Positions 7,492 through 16,059 of a stretch of 55,580 nucleotides of DNA are shown piece after piece. A model generated the notes under the pieces. That model had not been told where the DNA came from. It made no database searches and worked only from the letters and a program-made list of their open reading frames with translations. Every line of letters starts with the position of its first letter. Position 1 is the stretch's first letter. The position numbers and the translations under genes are program-made. Origin of the DNA: an uncultured Alistipes sp. (lineage in GTDB: Bacteria > Bacteroidota > Bacteroidia > Bacteroidales > UBA932); the NCBI GenBank assembly GCA_900544175.1, contig UQUN01000018.1, positions 1 to 55,580 on the forward strand, in the 5' to 3' direction.

Positions 7492-9849
7492 TCATTCTGT
7501 CCTCAGCGAGTCGGCCGGATTGCTTCCTGCTATCTTATGGCAGCGGATGACCACTACTGCGGCAAGTATTGCCAGAAGTACCGCGGCTACTGCCATGAAA
7601 ATCCATATCGGGATGTCGGCTTTCAGTGCAAATGACCGCACTATCATCTGGAACACGAACCAGGAAGCTATGCAGCCTATGGCTATGGCAATGACCGCGA
7701 ATCTGCATATGTCGTTCAGGAAAATGCCGGTAATCTGCCAAGGCTGTGCCCCGTTGATCTTGCGGAGGGCTATCTCCTTGCGGCGCCTTCCGGTCTCGTC
7801 TGTGGTGTATCCTATCAGTCCTATCAGGGCAATGGCCATAGTCACTGCTCCTGCAGCGAGTATGGATTCCCTTAGGGTTCTGGCCGGCTTGTAATCGTCA
7901 TAGACGATGGCGGTGTACGGCAGGACGGTGAAGCGGTCTGGCACTATGCCGTCAATAGCCTTCTGGATCGCTGCCGTAAGCTCAGGGGTCACTGCGGAAA
8001 CGCGGACGATGAGATTGGTGCACGGGATCTCGGAGTAGAACAGTGCGTTGGGGCGGGTATCCTCGGTAATCACTGCTCCTATTCTGATATTGCTGAACAC
8101 TCCTGCTATCGTGTACAGGTCGTCCTGTCCATTGCTGTGCTCTGAGACGAGTACCTGCTTGCCGACGACTCCGTCTGTCCACCCTGTGATGCCGACGAGA
8201 CGGTCCCGGAAGTCGGTATCGACGAGGATTTCCTTGGGATTGGAGAAATTGCGTCCCTCTATGATGCTGATGCCGAAGATGTCGGACCATTCCGGACAGG
8301 CGTTGTAGAGGTCGCCTATGTTGAACAGCTCCGTGGGGTCTCCCGGGAGGTATATGTTGTTGCCGGACAGGTTGCCGTTGATGAGGGTCTCGTCGGCCGT
8401 ACCTATAGCCTCTACTCCGGGGATTGAGCTGACTGCCTGCATGATGGCTGTACGTGTCTGGGCGGATATCCCGTTCATGGAACAGGAGAGCAGCCGCTCA
8501 TAGCCGTAGCCCGGGTCGTCCTTCATCCACTTGCTCATCTGCAGTGCCACGAAGCACAGCAGGGTGATGAGAAGGGAAGCGATGACCATCTGCATGAACA
8601 GCAGTATTCTTTTCCACATTCTCTTGCTGTCGACGTAGTTGCGGAATGCGACAGCGATGGGGATGCTCTGGAAGACGCGTCCGGGGATGTAGGCAGCGAC
8701 AATTAGTACCACCACGACAGTCAGGACCAGAACCCAAAGGCTCTGCGGCGAGAACAGTGCACCGAGTGAGGTCATCATGATCCCCTCGATGGTATGCCGG
8801 AATGCGAGCACAAGCAGGAAGGCCAGTACGAGGGAGACGGCGAGGTTGATCAGGGTCTCCTTGAAGACAATTCCCATGATGGTACTGTTGCCTGCCCCGT
8901 AGCAGCGGCGTACGGCTATGCCTTTTGCCCTGCCTATGAGGGGGGAAATGACTATCATGATGTAGTTCATCACGGCCGCAAGGATGAGGGCTGCTGCAAC
9001 TACCCCGAGCAGGAGGTTTGTACTGCGGACACTGGACGAAGCGGCATGCATGCTGGAAAGGGGCACGAGTTTGAAATGCATCTCAATACCTGCCTGCCTG
9101 AGATATTCTATGGGGAGATACCGGTTCTCCAGATCTCGGATAGGCTGCTCAAGGGAAGCAGGATCGGTGCCTGGGTAGAGTACCACCCTGCTGATGTACC
9201 TGTCATTTCCCACCCAGTTCTGTGTGGACTTGAAGTCGCTGCCCATCATACTCAGCAGTTCGTCCATGGCATCGAGGGATATGACGATGTCAAACCGCAT
9301 CGAGGCGTTTTCGGGGATGTCTTCGAATATACCGCCTATTTCTATGGGGATGTTCTGCCAGTCTTCCAGGAAAATTATCTGTCCGACTGCTTTGTCAAGT
9401 CCTCCGAGCTTCTCGGCGAAGGAACGGGAGACCATGGCTCCGTTCCAGTCGCTGAGCACTTCTGTAGGGTCTCCTGCCAGTATGGGACGCGGAAATACCT
9501 TGAAATGATTGGTGTCGGCGAGTATTATGTTCTCCGCAGTATATTTGTGCTGTTCCCTGTCGAATACGTTGCATGTACCGTAGCCTACGAAGGTGGCGCG
9601 GGTCGCGTATTTTATCTGCGGTATTTCCTGCCCCATATAGTAGGCTACTGCACCGGGAGTCTGGCTGTAGGTACTGCTGCTCTCATTGGCCTTGGTGAAT
9701 TCCTGCTGTATGCAGTAGATATTCCTGTAGTCGGGGTAGAACTTGTCATAGCTGTTTTCGAAGGTGATCTTGGCTATGAGTACAAGCCCTACTGCCAGTC
9801 CGATGGCCATGGACAGTACCTTGAATATGCCTATGTTGAGTTTTCTCAT
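7492..9849 (-). CDS. FtsX/MacB-like ABC permease, second subunit
   Basis: 785 residues. It shares the plan of its neighbour: an N-terminal helix (about 10-28), a periplasmic MacB_PCD domain, a three-helix block (about 280-395), a second single helix, a second periplasmic domain and a C-terminal three-helix block. A coupling motif, GRRRKEIALRKINGAQ, lies before the last block. It begins 24 bases after the adaptor gene and ends 56 bases before the next permease, so all are co-transcribed. Two large non-identical permeases with a single ATPase suggest a heterodimeric membrane part. The exported substrate cannot be read from sequence. Confidence 0.9.
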   Translation of the reverse strand: MRKLNIGIFKVLSMAIGLAVGLVLIAKITFENSYDKFYPDYRNIYCIQQEFTKANESSSTYSQTPGAVAYYMGQEIPQIKYATRATFVGYGTCNVFDREQHKYTAENIILADTNHFKVFPRPILAGDPTEVLSDWNGAMVSRSFAEKLGGLDKAVGQIIFLEDWQNIPIEIGGIFEDIPENASMRFDIVISLDAMDELLSMMGSDFKSTQNWVGNDRYISRVVLYPGTDPASLEQPIRDLENRYLPIEYLRQAGIEMHFKLVPLSSMHAASSSVRSTNLLLGVVAAALILAAVMNYIMIVISPLIGRAKGIAVRRCYGAGNSTIMGIVFKETLINLAVSLVLAFLLVLAFRHTIEGIMMTSLGALFSPQSLWVLVLTVVVVLIVAAYIPGRVFQSIPIAVAFRNYVDSKRMWKRILLFMQMVIASLLITLLCFVALQMSKWMKDDPGYGYERLLSCSMNGISAQTRTAIMQAVSSIPGVEAIGTADETLINGNLSGNNIYLPGDPTELFNIGDLYNACPEWSDIFGISIIEGRNFSNPKEILVDTDFRDRLVGITGWTDGVVGKQVLVSEHSNGQDDLYTIAGVFSNIRIGAVITEDTRPNALFYSEIPCTNLIVRVSAVTPELTAAIQKAIDGIVPDRFTVLPYTAIVYDDYKPARTLRESILAAGAVTMAIALIGLIGYTTDETGRRRKEIALRKINGAQPWQITGIFLNDICRFAVIAIAIGCIASWFVFQMIVRSFALKADIPIWIFMAVAAVLLAILAAVVVIRCHKIAGSNPADSLRTE

Positions 9850-9873
9850 AATCTGTGGGAGGTTGAAGTTGTG

Positions 9874-11142
9874 TTATTTCTTGTTCTGAAGGATGAGGAC
9901 GTCGTTCTTGCCGTAGTTCTCGTAGTTGGAGATGATGACCTTCTCGCCCGGTTTCAGGCCCTCGAGTACCTCATAGTACTGGGGGTTCTGGCGGCCGATG
10001 CGGATGTCGCGGCGGTAGGCCTTGGTGCCGTCCTCTGAGAGCACGTAGATCCAGGTGCCTCCCGTGGACTGGTAGAATACTCCGCGGGGGATGTAGACCG
10101 ACTGGGTAGGCTGTCCGAGCTGGAGGTTGAGATAGTAGGTCTGGCCGATGCGGATGTTGTCGGGGCGCTCGCCGGTGAAGTAGAAGTCGGCCTTGAACTG
10201 GCCGTCGGTCACTTCCGGATAGACTTTCTCCACTACGGTGCCGAAGGTGGAGCCCTGACGCTCGAAGGTGGCGCTGAGGCCGGACTGTACGCGGTCGATG
10301 TAGTGCTCGTCTATCTTGGCTTCTATCTTGTAGTCGGACAAGTCGTTGACCTGGCCTATCTTGGTGCCTTCGGGGATGGACTGGCCGAGGATTACGTCCA
10401 GCGAGCCGAGCTGTCCGTCGATGGGGGACTTGACGTTGAGGTTCTCTACCCTCTCACGTACCAGCTGGATGCTCCGGCGCATGCTCTCGAGGCTTTCCTC
10501 AAGGTTGTTCATCTGTACGGAACGGTATATGGAGTCCTGCTTCTGGCGGGCGATGATGAGCTCCAGGCTCTTGACGGCCAGTTCATAGTCCTCCTTGGCC
10601 TGAAGGTATTCCTCGTGGGCTACCAGCTGCTCCTCGTCCAGACGGCGGTACTGCTCGTATTTGCGCCTCTTGCGCTCGGTGTCGATGGCATATTCCAGAC
10701 GCTGTTTTTCCAGGTCCAGCTTTTCCTGCTCCATGGTTACGGTGGTGTTCCTCAGGAAGTTCTCCTGTTCGGCAAGGTCTGCCTCGCTCTGGAGTATCTG
10801 AAGGCTGAGGGTGTTGTTGGAGAGACGCACCAGCACATCGCCCTTGCGGACCATCGAGCCGGCCTCTATCAGTTTTTCCTGTACGACTCCGCTTTCCAGC
10901 AGGGATACCTGCACGACGGTGATCGGCTGCACCTGTCCTGAGACTCTTACATAGTCATCGAATTCTCCTTGGCGGACATCGCCGATGGTGATGGTGTTGG
11001 CGTCCACCTTGAGGGTGGAGGACTTGTCCCTGAGCAGCAGCCAGAGAACGAATATCACGAATATTCCTGCGAGAAAGTACGGGATGTTCTTCTTGCGGAA
11101 TACCGCTCTTATGCCTTTTTTCTGTTCAATTACTCTATCCAT
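9874..11142 (-). CDS. HlyD/RND-type periplasmic adaptor (membrane fusion protein)
   Basis: 422 residues. One N-terminal membrane helix (about 23-42, PYFLAGIFVIFVLWLLL) is followed by a biotinyl-lipoyl-like half motif, and then a long charged coiled-coil hairpin (about 110-240, rich in E, K, Q and R). The second lipoyl half contains NVKSPIDGQLGSL, and a beta-barrel and membrane-proximal domain follow. This is the classical periplasmic adaptor that links inner-membrane transporter and TolC channel. It lies 43 bases after the TolC-like gene and 24 bases before the first permease. Confidence 0.92.
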   Translation of the reverse strand: MDRVIEQKKGIRAVFRKKNIPYFLAGIFVIFVLWLLLRDKSSTLKVDANTITIGDVRQGEFDDYVRVSGQVQPITVVQVSLLESGVVQEKLIEAGSMVRKGDVLVRLSNNTLSLQILQSEADLAEQENFLRNTTVTMEQEKLDLEKQRLEYAIDTERKRRKYEQYRRLDEEQLVAHEEYLQAKEDYELAVKSLELIIARQKQDSIYRSVQMNNLEESLESMRRSIQLVRERVENLNVKSPIDGQLGSLDVILGQSIPEGTKIGQVNDLSDYKIEAKIDEHYIDRVQSGLSATFERQGSTFGTVVEKVYPEVTDGQFKADFYFTGERPDNIRIGQTYYLNLQLGQPTQSVYIPRGVFYQSTGGTWIYVLSEDGTKAYRRDIRIGRQNPQYYEVLEGLKPGEKVIISNYENYGKNDVLILQNKK

Positions 11143-11185
11143 GGTCGTATGTTTTTGTCGTTTTTGAAGTCAGTGAACTGTGGTA

Positions 11186-12631
11186 CTATTCCTGATCCAG
11201 GTAGGTTATGCCCTTGTAGTACATCACCACCCTCTCTTTCAGGAGGTACTGCAGGCCCTGGTTGAGCCTTTCGGCGCGGGCTTCCAGAAGGCTGTTGGAG
11301 CTGGTCTGCAGTTCGATGACTGTCATCAGACCTTCCTCGTACTTGCGGGAGTTGGCCTTGTGGGAGAGGACGAGGGCATTTACTTTCTTGTCGGCCGAGA
11401 TGAACTGCTTGGCGGCACCCCTCATGTCCTGGACGGCGCGGCGGATCTCGCCCTCGACCTGCTGGTATTTTATGTCACGGTTGGCCTCGGCGGTGGCGAG
11501 GGCGTTGCGCTTGCGGGCAATCTGGTTGTATTTGTTCAGCTTGTTGAAAATCGGGATGCTGATGCCGATGCCTACATACTGTCCCTGTTTTTCGTTCATC
11601 TGTGTCCAGAAGGGGGCGTTGAAGGTGTAGGAGCGGTCGAATACATAACCGGTGTTGTAGCCGCCCTGGGCATAGATGTAGGGTGCCAGGCTCCATTTGG
11701 CGGTCTTCAGGTCGAACTCGGCGTTGCGGACTTTCAGGTCCTCGGCCTTGAATGCGGGGAGATAGTTCCTGGCGGCTGCGGCGATACTGTCGGCATTGCC
11801 CTCATGCGAGAATGCACTGAAGAGCACGGAAGGCTCTACCTCGGCCAGCGGCAGTTCCTCTTCGAAAGGGTAGTACATCGCGGTCTTGAGGGTCAGGATG
11901 CCCTGTTCGAGGGTGTTTTCCTGCTGGGTGAGGTTGAAGTCCTTGGCGGCCACGTCGGATTCGATCTGGAGTACGTCAGCGTAGCTCTTCATGCCCAGTT
12001 CAGCCTGTGTCTTCGCCTGCTCCAAGGTCTTGCGGCTCTCCTCAAGCTGCTCCCGGGCCAGGTCCACCATGCCTCGGTAGTAGAGCACGTTGTAGTAGGC
12101 CTGGATTACAGAGAGGCAGATTTCGTCCTTCTTTATCTGCTCCTCCTCGACTCCGAGCAGGACTGCGGTCTTGGCTATGCGGAAGCTGTTGACGGCGGAG
12201 AAGCCGTTGAAGAGGTCCAGATCGGCCGAGAGGCTGTAGGAGTTGCTGAATGTGGTCGTGTTGGTATAGACGTTGGTCTCGGGGTCGATACCGCGGCCGA
12301 AGTTGAGGGAACCGGAGGTTCCGGCCGATATGGTGGGGAGAAATCCGAAAGCGGCCTCCCTGCGGTCTATGCGTCGGTCATCGTTGGTGGCCTGCTGCAG
12401 GCGCATTTCGGGCGAATGGCTCACGGCGTACAGCATGCAGTCGTGCAGTGTCCAAACCTCATGATTGTCCTGTTCCGCACTTGCCGTACTGTCGCTCTCT
12501 GACGTGGAAGTCCAGGTTCCGGGAGTCATGTCGTCCCGTCTGTACTGGGCCTCAGCGTCGGCTGGCTTCAGCATGCCTGCCGACAGTACTGCGCCCGCTG
12601 CGATTATTCCTATACATAAGCGTTTTTTCAT
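11186..12631 (-). CDS. TolC-family outer membrane efflux protein
   Basis: 481 residues, within the usual TolC range. A Sec signal peptide (about 1-28, ending ADAEAQ) precedes the duplicated OEP pattern: long alpha-helical stretches broken by short beta segments. Examples are TLHDCMLYAVSHSPEMRLQ at the start of repeat one and the second repeat beginning near residue 270. It would form the outer-membrane channel of the tripartite exporter. It is the first gene of the operon, divergent from a sigma-54 activator gene, with a possible -24/-12 promoter 25 bases upstream. Confidence 0.92.
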   Translation of the reverse strand: MKKRLCIGIIAAGAVLSAGMLKPADAEAQYRRDDMTPGTWTSTSESDSTASAEQDNHEVWTLHDCMLYAVSHSPEMRLQQATNDDRRIDRREAAFGFLPTISAGTSGSLNFGRGIDPETNVYTNTTTFSNSYSLSADLDLFNGFSAVNSFRIAKTAVLLGVEEEQIKKDEICLSVIQAYYNVLYYRGMVDLAREQLEESRKTLEQAKTQAELGMKSYADVLQIESDVAAKDFNLTQQENTLEQGILTLKTAMYYPFEEELPLAEVEPSVLFSAFSHEGNADSIAAAARNYLPAFKAEDLKVRNAEFDLKTAKWSLAPYIYAQGGYNTGYVFDRSYTFNAPFWTQMNEKQGQYVGIGISIPIFNKLNKYNQIARKRNALATAEANRDIKYQQVEGEIRRAVQDMRGAAKQFISADKKVNALVLSHKANSRKYEEGLMTVIELQTSSNSLLEARAERLNQGLQYLLKERVVMYYKGITYLDQE

Positions 12632-12655
12632 ATTGTAGTGATTTTGGTTTTTATT

Positions 12656-12672
12656 ATTCCATTATCGTGCCG
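12656..12672 (-). promoter_or_regulatory. Candidate sigma-54 promoter of the exporter operon
   Basis: On the minus strand CGGCACGATAATGGAAT resembles the sigma-54 consensus TGGCACGNNNNTTGCW. The GGCACG part is exact and the spacing correct, but the -12 GC is GA. It lies about 25 bases before the TolC-like start. It is listed because the divergent gene encodes a sigma-54 activator; the poor -12 element keeps confidence low. Confidence 0.35.
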
Positions 12673-12742
12673 CTTTTTATAACTGCCTGATAAACAGATG
12701 TAAGATAAATTCTGAAATATGTGTGGTTTGTATGAAAAATTT

Positions 12743-12753
12743 ACACCCGGTGT
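12743..12753. promoter_or_regulatory. ACACC-C-GGTGT palindrome, possible activator site
   Basis: A perfect 5-base inverted repeat, ACACC and GGTGT around a single C, lies about 80 bases upstream of the possible sigma-54 promoter of the exporter operon and just upstream of the activator gene's own promoter. That is a sensible location for an enhancer-binding protein; binding is inferred. Confidence 0.3.
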
Positions 12754-12760
12754 CTAATTT

Positions 12761-12792
12761 TTTGAAAAGTGTATGATTTTTTTATACCTTTG
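12761..12792 (+). promoter_or_regulatory. Bacteroidota housekeeping promoter of the activator gene
   Basis: TTTG (12761-12764), a 20-base spacer and TACCTTTG (12785-12792) match the Bacteroidota consensus TTTG-N20-TAnnTTTG exactly. Transcription would begin near 12799, some 23 bases before the ATG at 12822. Confidence 0.75.
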
Positions 12793-12821
12793 GAAAGGTT
12801 TTAAAAAAGAAGATTCTGCCG

Positions 12822-14210
12822 ATGAACAACAAGACTACCGTGGATGGACGCATTCTGGTCGTAGATGACAACAAGGCCATACTTTCGGCTCTGAGGCTGC
12901 TGCTGCCGGCATATTTTTCCGAAGTGACCCTGCTGTCCACTCCCAATGACCTGATCCGTATGATGGAGGTCAAGCGTCCGGAGGTCGTGCTCCTGGACAT
13001 GAATTTCACAGCGAAGGTGACTACCGGCAATGAAGGCCTGTTCTGGCTCGGAGAACTCGGGAAGAGGTGGCCCGAGGTACCGGTAGTGCTGTTCACCGCC
13101 TATTCGGACGTGGCACTGGCTGTGGACGCCATCAAGCGTGGAGCATTTGACTTTGTTACGAAGCCTTTCGATAACGCGAAGCTGGTATCTACACTTCAGG
13201 CTGCGCTGAAACTTTCGCGCAGCAGGCAGGAAGTGAAGCAGTTGCGGGAGATAAAGAACGAGATACGCAGTGAAGGGGAGATGTACTGGGGCGAGTCGGT
13301 CAAGATGAAGGAGCTGAGGGACATTGTCCGCAAGGTGGCCAAGACTGATGCAGGCATACTCATAACCGGAGAAAACGGTACTGGAAAGGACATGCTGGCC
13401 AAGGAGATTCACCGGATGTCCAGGCGCAGTGGCAGTTCGATGGTATGTGTTGATGTCGGCTCTCTGCCGGAGACCCTTTTCGAGAGCGAGCTTTTCGGCC
13501 ATGTCAAGGGAGCCTTTACGGATGCCAGGACCGACCGTGCCGGCAAGTTCGAGGTGGCTTCCGGAGGGACTCTGTTCCTGGACGAGATAGGAAACATTCC
13601 TGTCCATTTGCAGACAAAGCTGTTGACCGCCATACAGTCCAAGTCCATCATACGTGTGGGCAGCAACACTCCGGTGCCGGTGGATATACGGCTGATATGT
13701 GCCACAAACAGGGATCTCGGGGCGATGGTGGCGGGAGGAACGTTCCGGGAGGACCTGTATTTCCGGATCAATACCATACACCTGACTCTGCCGCCGCTGC
13801 GCGAGAGAATTGAAGACATAGTACCGCTGGCAGAGATATTCATGAGGAAATATGCTGTGAAATACGGAAAGGATATTGTGGGTATGAGCGACAGGGCCTG
13901 TAAGGAACTTTCCTCCATGGAGTGGAAGGGCAATGTCCGCGAGTTGCAGCATGTGGTGGAGAAGGCAGTCATACTCTCAGAGAGAAGTGAACTGGACATC
14001 AAGGATTTCTTTCCTGATGCCGGAAACAGCCGTGTTGTCCGTGGCAATACCGGTATGCTGAAGGGGCAGGTCATGACTCTGGACGAGATGGAGAAAGAGA
14101 TGATCAAGGAGGCTCTCAGAAGGAATGACGGCAATATGTCCATGGTATCCCAGCAACTGGGCATAACCCGTCAGACATTGTACAACAAGCTGAAGAAATA
14201 CGGACTTTGA
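12822..14210 (+). CDS. NtrC-type sigma-54-dependent response regulator
   Basis: 462 residues in the canonical three-domain order. The receiver domain (about 1-130) has acidic D15/D16, phospho-acceptor D59 (LLDMNF) and K114. The AAA+ domain (about 155-390) has Walker A GENGTGKD (183-190), the sigma-54 contact loop as GAFTDA (230-235) and Walker B LFLDE (251-255). A Fis-type helix-turn-helix lies at the C-terminus (LGITRQTLYNKLKKYG). GAFTDA departs from the textbook GAFTGA. The protein should activate sigma-54 promoters after phosphorylation, most likely by the kinase encoded 23 bases downstream. Its divergence from the TolC-HlyD-ABC operon makes that operon the likely target. Confidence 0.95.
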   Translation: MNNKTTVDGRILVVDDNKAILSALRLLLPAYFSEVTLLSTPNDLIRMMEVKRPEVVLLDMNFTAKVTTGNEGLFWLGELGKRWPEVPVVLFTAYSDVALAVDAIKRGAFDFVTKPFDNAKLVSTLQAALKLSRSRQEVKQLREIKNEIRSEGEMYWGESVKMKELRDIVRKVAKTDAGILITGENGTGKDMLAKEIHRMSRRSGSSMVCVDVGSLPETLFESELFGHVKGAFTDARTDRAGKFEVASGGTLFLDEIGNIPVHLQTKLLTAIQSKSIIRVGSNTPVPVDIRLICATNRDLGAMVAGGTFREDLYFRINTIHLTLPPLRERIEDIVPLAEIFMRKYAVKYGKDIVGMSDRACKELSSMEWKGNVRELQHVVEKAVILSERSELDIKDFFPDAGNSRVVRGNTGMLKGQVMTLDEMEKEMIKEALRRNDGNMSMVSQQLGITRQTLYNKLKKYGL

Positions 14211-14233
14211 TGTCATATTGACATAGGAAAGGA

Positions 14234-15562
14234 ATGGGCTACAGGAATCTCATAGTGTCGGTCATACTGCTGATCCTCATTGCCGGGGTGTCGGTCTGGT
14301 TGCTTATGGAGGGCAGCTGGTGGCTTCTTGCGCTATGTGTCCTGTTTCTGGTTTTGCTGGTATACAGGATCATTTCCATATATACACGGAACATCAGCAA
14401 GCTCAACTACCTTTTGGGAGCATTCGAGAACGGGGATCTTGCATTCCATTTCGCCGAGAACTCCACATTCCTTCAGGACAGGGTGTTCAACATCCTGCTC
14501 AACCGGGTGCGGGATTTTGTGTCCGGCCAGCGACGGCTCAGGGATGACAGCGAGGCGTTTCACCGGGCGGTGGAGAATCTCTCGCGTACCGGTCTGCTCG
14601 GAGTCAGTCCTAAGGGGGAGGTGCGCTGCTACAACAGGGCCCTGGCCTCTGTCTTCGGACGGCAAGGACTGCACAGCCTGTCTGACCTGGATACCCTGAT
14701 GCCGGGCATAGTGGCCAGGATTGAGGCCATAGAGGAAGGAGGCACATTGGAACTGCCCATAGGCTCCGAGATGAGGATATACAATTTCTGCATAGAACGC
14801 AGGACAGTGATGGACGGACAGACCCCCGTGCGGATATTCATTTTCGAGGAGAAGGCCGAGAACCGTTCGGAGGCCGAGCAGTCCGAGAGCGTCCAGTGGC
14901 AGAAGATGACCCGCATCATATCGCACGAGGTGCTCAATACCATAACCCCAATTGTCTCGCTCAGCGATACCTTGCTGGGAATGACGGACGACCGCAATGT
15001 CCGCGAGGGTATCCAGGTCATCGGGGAGTCGGCCCGCGGCCTGCTTGGTTTCGTCAACGGCTACCGGGCTCTTTCGCGGGTGCCTGTGCCGCAGATCCAT
15101 CCTTTTAGATTCAAGGCGATGCTGGACTACGTGCTCTCGCCGTTGCGGCCGCAGATTGAAGAGCTTGGGGGACGGGTAGAGATTTCCCCGGAGGATGAGG
15201 ATATGGTTTTCTTTGCCGATGAACAGCTTATGCGTCAGGTGGTTGCGAATATTTTGAAAAATGCGCTCAATGCCCTTCGTGACCGGTTCGGAGAAGGTGG
15301 CTCCGGCTCCGCAGATGTCCCCCTTATCCGCATTACCGCCTTCGTCAATGCTTCCGACAACACCGAGATCCATATCTCCAACAACGGTGACCCCATCCCT
15401 GATGCAGATGCAGGCCATATTTTCGACCCTTTCTTTACCACCCGGGCCGAAGGCACCGGTGTCGGCCTCGCTCTCTCCCGTCAGATCATGCGCGCCCATG
15501 CCGGTTCCATCCGCCTCGACCGTTCCGACCCGGAAATGACTACTTTTGTCCTCACCCTCTGA
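14234..15562 (+). CDS. Membrane sensor histidine kinase, partner of the NtrC-type regulator
   Basis: 442 residues. Two N-terminal helices (about 5-24 and 29-50) have almost no periplasmic loop between them. A HAMP-like linker and a PAS-like domain (about 105-205) come next, then the HisKA dimerisation helix with the H-box RIISHEVLNTITP (His231). The HATPase domain has an N-box (VANILKNALNALRD), a G1 box (NNGDPIPD) and GTGVGLALSRQ. The tiny external loop suggests it senses a membrane or cytoplasmic signal and not an external ligand. It is encoded directly after the sigma-54 activator, so the two form a cognate pair. Confidence 0.93.
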   Translation: MGYRNLIVSVILLILIAGVSVWLLMEGSWWLLALCVLFLVLLVYRIISIYTRNISKLNYLLGAFENGDLAFHFAENSTFLQDRVFNILLNRVRDFVSGQRRLRDDSEAFHRAVENLSRTGLLGVSPKGEVRCYNRALASVFGRQGLHSLSDLDTLMPGIVARIEAIEEGGTLELPIGSEMRIYNFCIERRTVMDGQTPVRIFIFEEKAENRSEAEQSESVQWQKMTRIISHEVLNTITPIVSLSDTLLGMTDDRNVREGIQVIGESARGLLGFVNGYRALSRVPVPQIHPFRFKAMLDYVLSPLRPQIEELGGRVEISPEDEDMVFFADEQLMRQVVANILKNALNALRDRFGEGGSGSADVPLIRITAFVNASDNTEIHISNNGDPIPDADAGHIFDPFFTTRAEGTGVGLALSRQIMRAHAGSIRLDRSDPEMTTFVLTL

Positions 15563-15895
15563 CCTCGGCTTGGGATATCCGTCCCCCACTTACTCACAGG
15601 TGCAAACATAGTGAAATTTTACCAAAATCGTAAAATAACGTGCTTCCGCTACAGTCTGAAGGCAGTTTGCTGTAATGCCATATCCACATCAAGCAGAAAT
15701 GTCTATTCTCATGCTGTCTTTGCTACTGTCTTGATTAAAAGTGCTTTGTTTATGCTATTGCAAGGACTGGTGTGCGGAGATGCGGGAAGCACTTTGGATG
15801 GCTGCATTGCCGGTCAGTCACTCGGCAGTACTGACGGGTCGGCCGATATGTTTTTACCAAAACTGTAAAATAATGATATTCAAAGGGTAGAAGTG
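15563..15895. repeat. Gene-free spacer with two copies of a 22-base dyad motif
   Basis: No gene is supported here. The motif TTTTACCAAAA-YY-GTAAAATAA occurs at 15617-15638 and 15852-15873, 235 bases apart, differing only at the two central pyrimidine/guanine-side positions. Each copy has TTTTAC/GTAAAA dyad symmetry. They could be regulator sites for the downstream gene or remnants of a duplicated segment. Confidence 0.5.
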
Positions 15896-15927
15896 TTTGG
15901 CGGGTATGCTGGTTTTGCATATATTTG
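15896..15927 (+). promoter_or_regulatory. Promoter of the Rpn-family gene
   Basis: TTTG (15896-15899), 20 bases, TATATTTG (15920-15927): an exact Bacteroidota promoter. The predicted leader to the ATG at 16060 is about 125 bases and holds no riboswitch that I recognise. A purine-rich GAAGGAG (16051-16057) lies only two bases before the ATG, too close for a normal Shine-Dalgarno spacing. Confidence 0.65.
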
Positions 15928-16059
15928 CTTTGCAAAAGCGCTTCGATACCCCGCATGCAGGTCGGATAAGAGTGCCTGCGCCGCATAAGGTGTTTATGTG
16001 CGTTTGCAGGATAGAATGTTTTGAATTATAGAAATGTTTAACGATAAAGTGAAGGAGAT

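Noticed and set aside
8794..10038. Long plus-strand open frame of 414 codons opposite the exporter genes
   Set aside because: It is the antisense shadow of the permease and adaptor genes; it has no signal, family motif or promoter.
11180..12502. Plus-strand open frame of 440 codons opposite the TolC-like gene
   Set aside because: Composition is a mirror of TolC coding; nothing recognisable is encoded.
12801..13952. Minus-strand open frame opposite the NtrC-type regulator
   Set aside because: Antisense to a well-supported gene with REC, AAA+ and Fis motifs.
14333..15589. Minus-strand open frame of 418 codons opposite the kinase
   Set aside because: Antisense to intact kinase motifs, no family match.
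15611..15868. 85-codon open frame in the spacer after the kinase gene
   Set aside because: No promoter, signal or family pattern; the repeats at 15617 and 15852 explain the sequence better.
15928..16059. Riboswitch in the 125-base leader of the Rpn-family gene
   Set aside because: Small inverted repeats are present, but no known riboswitch motif could be seen.
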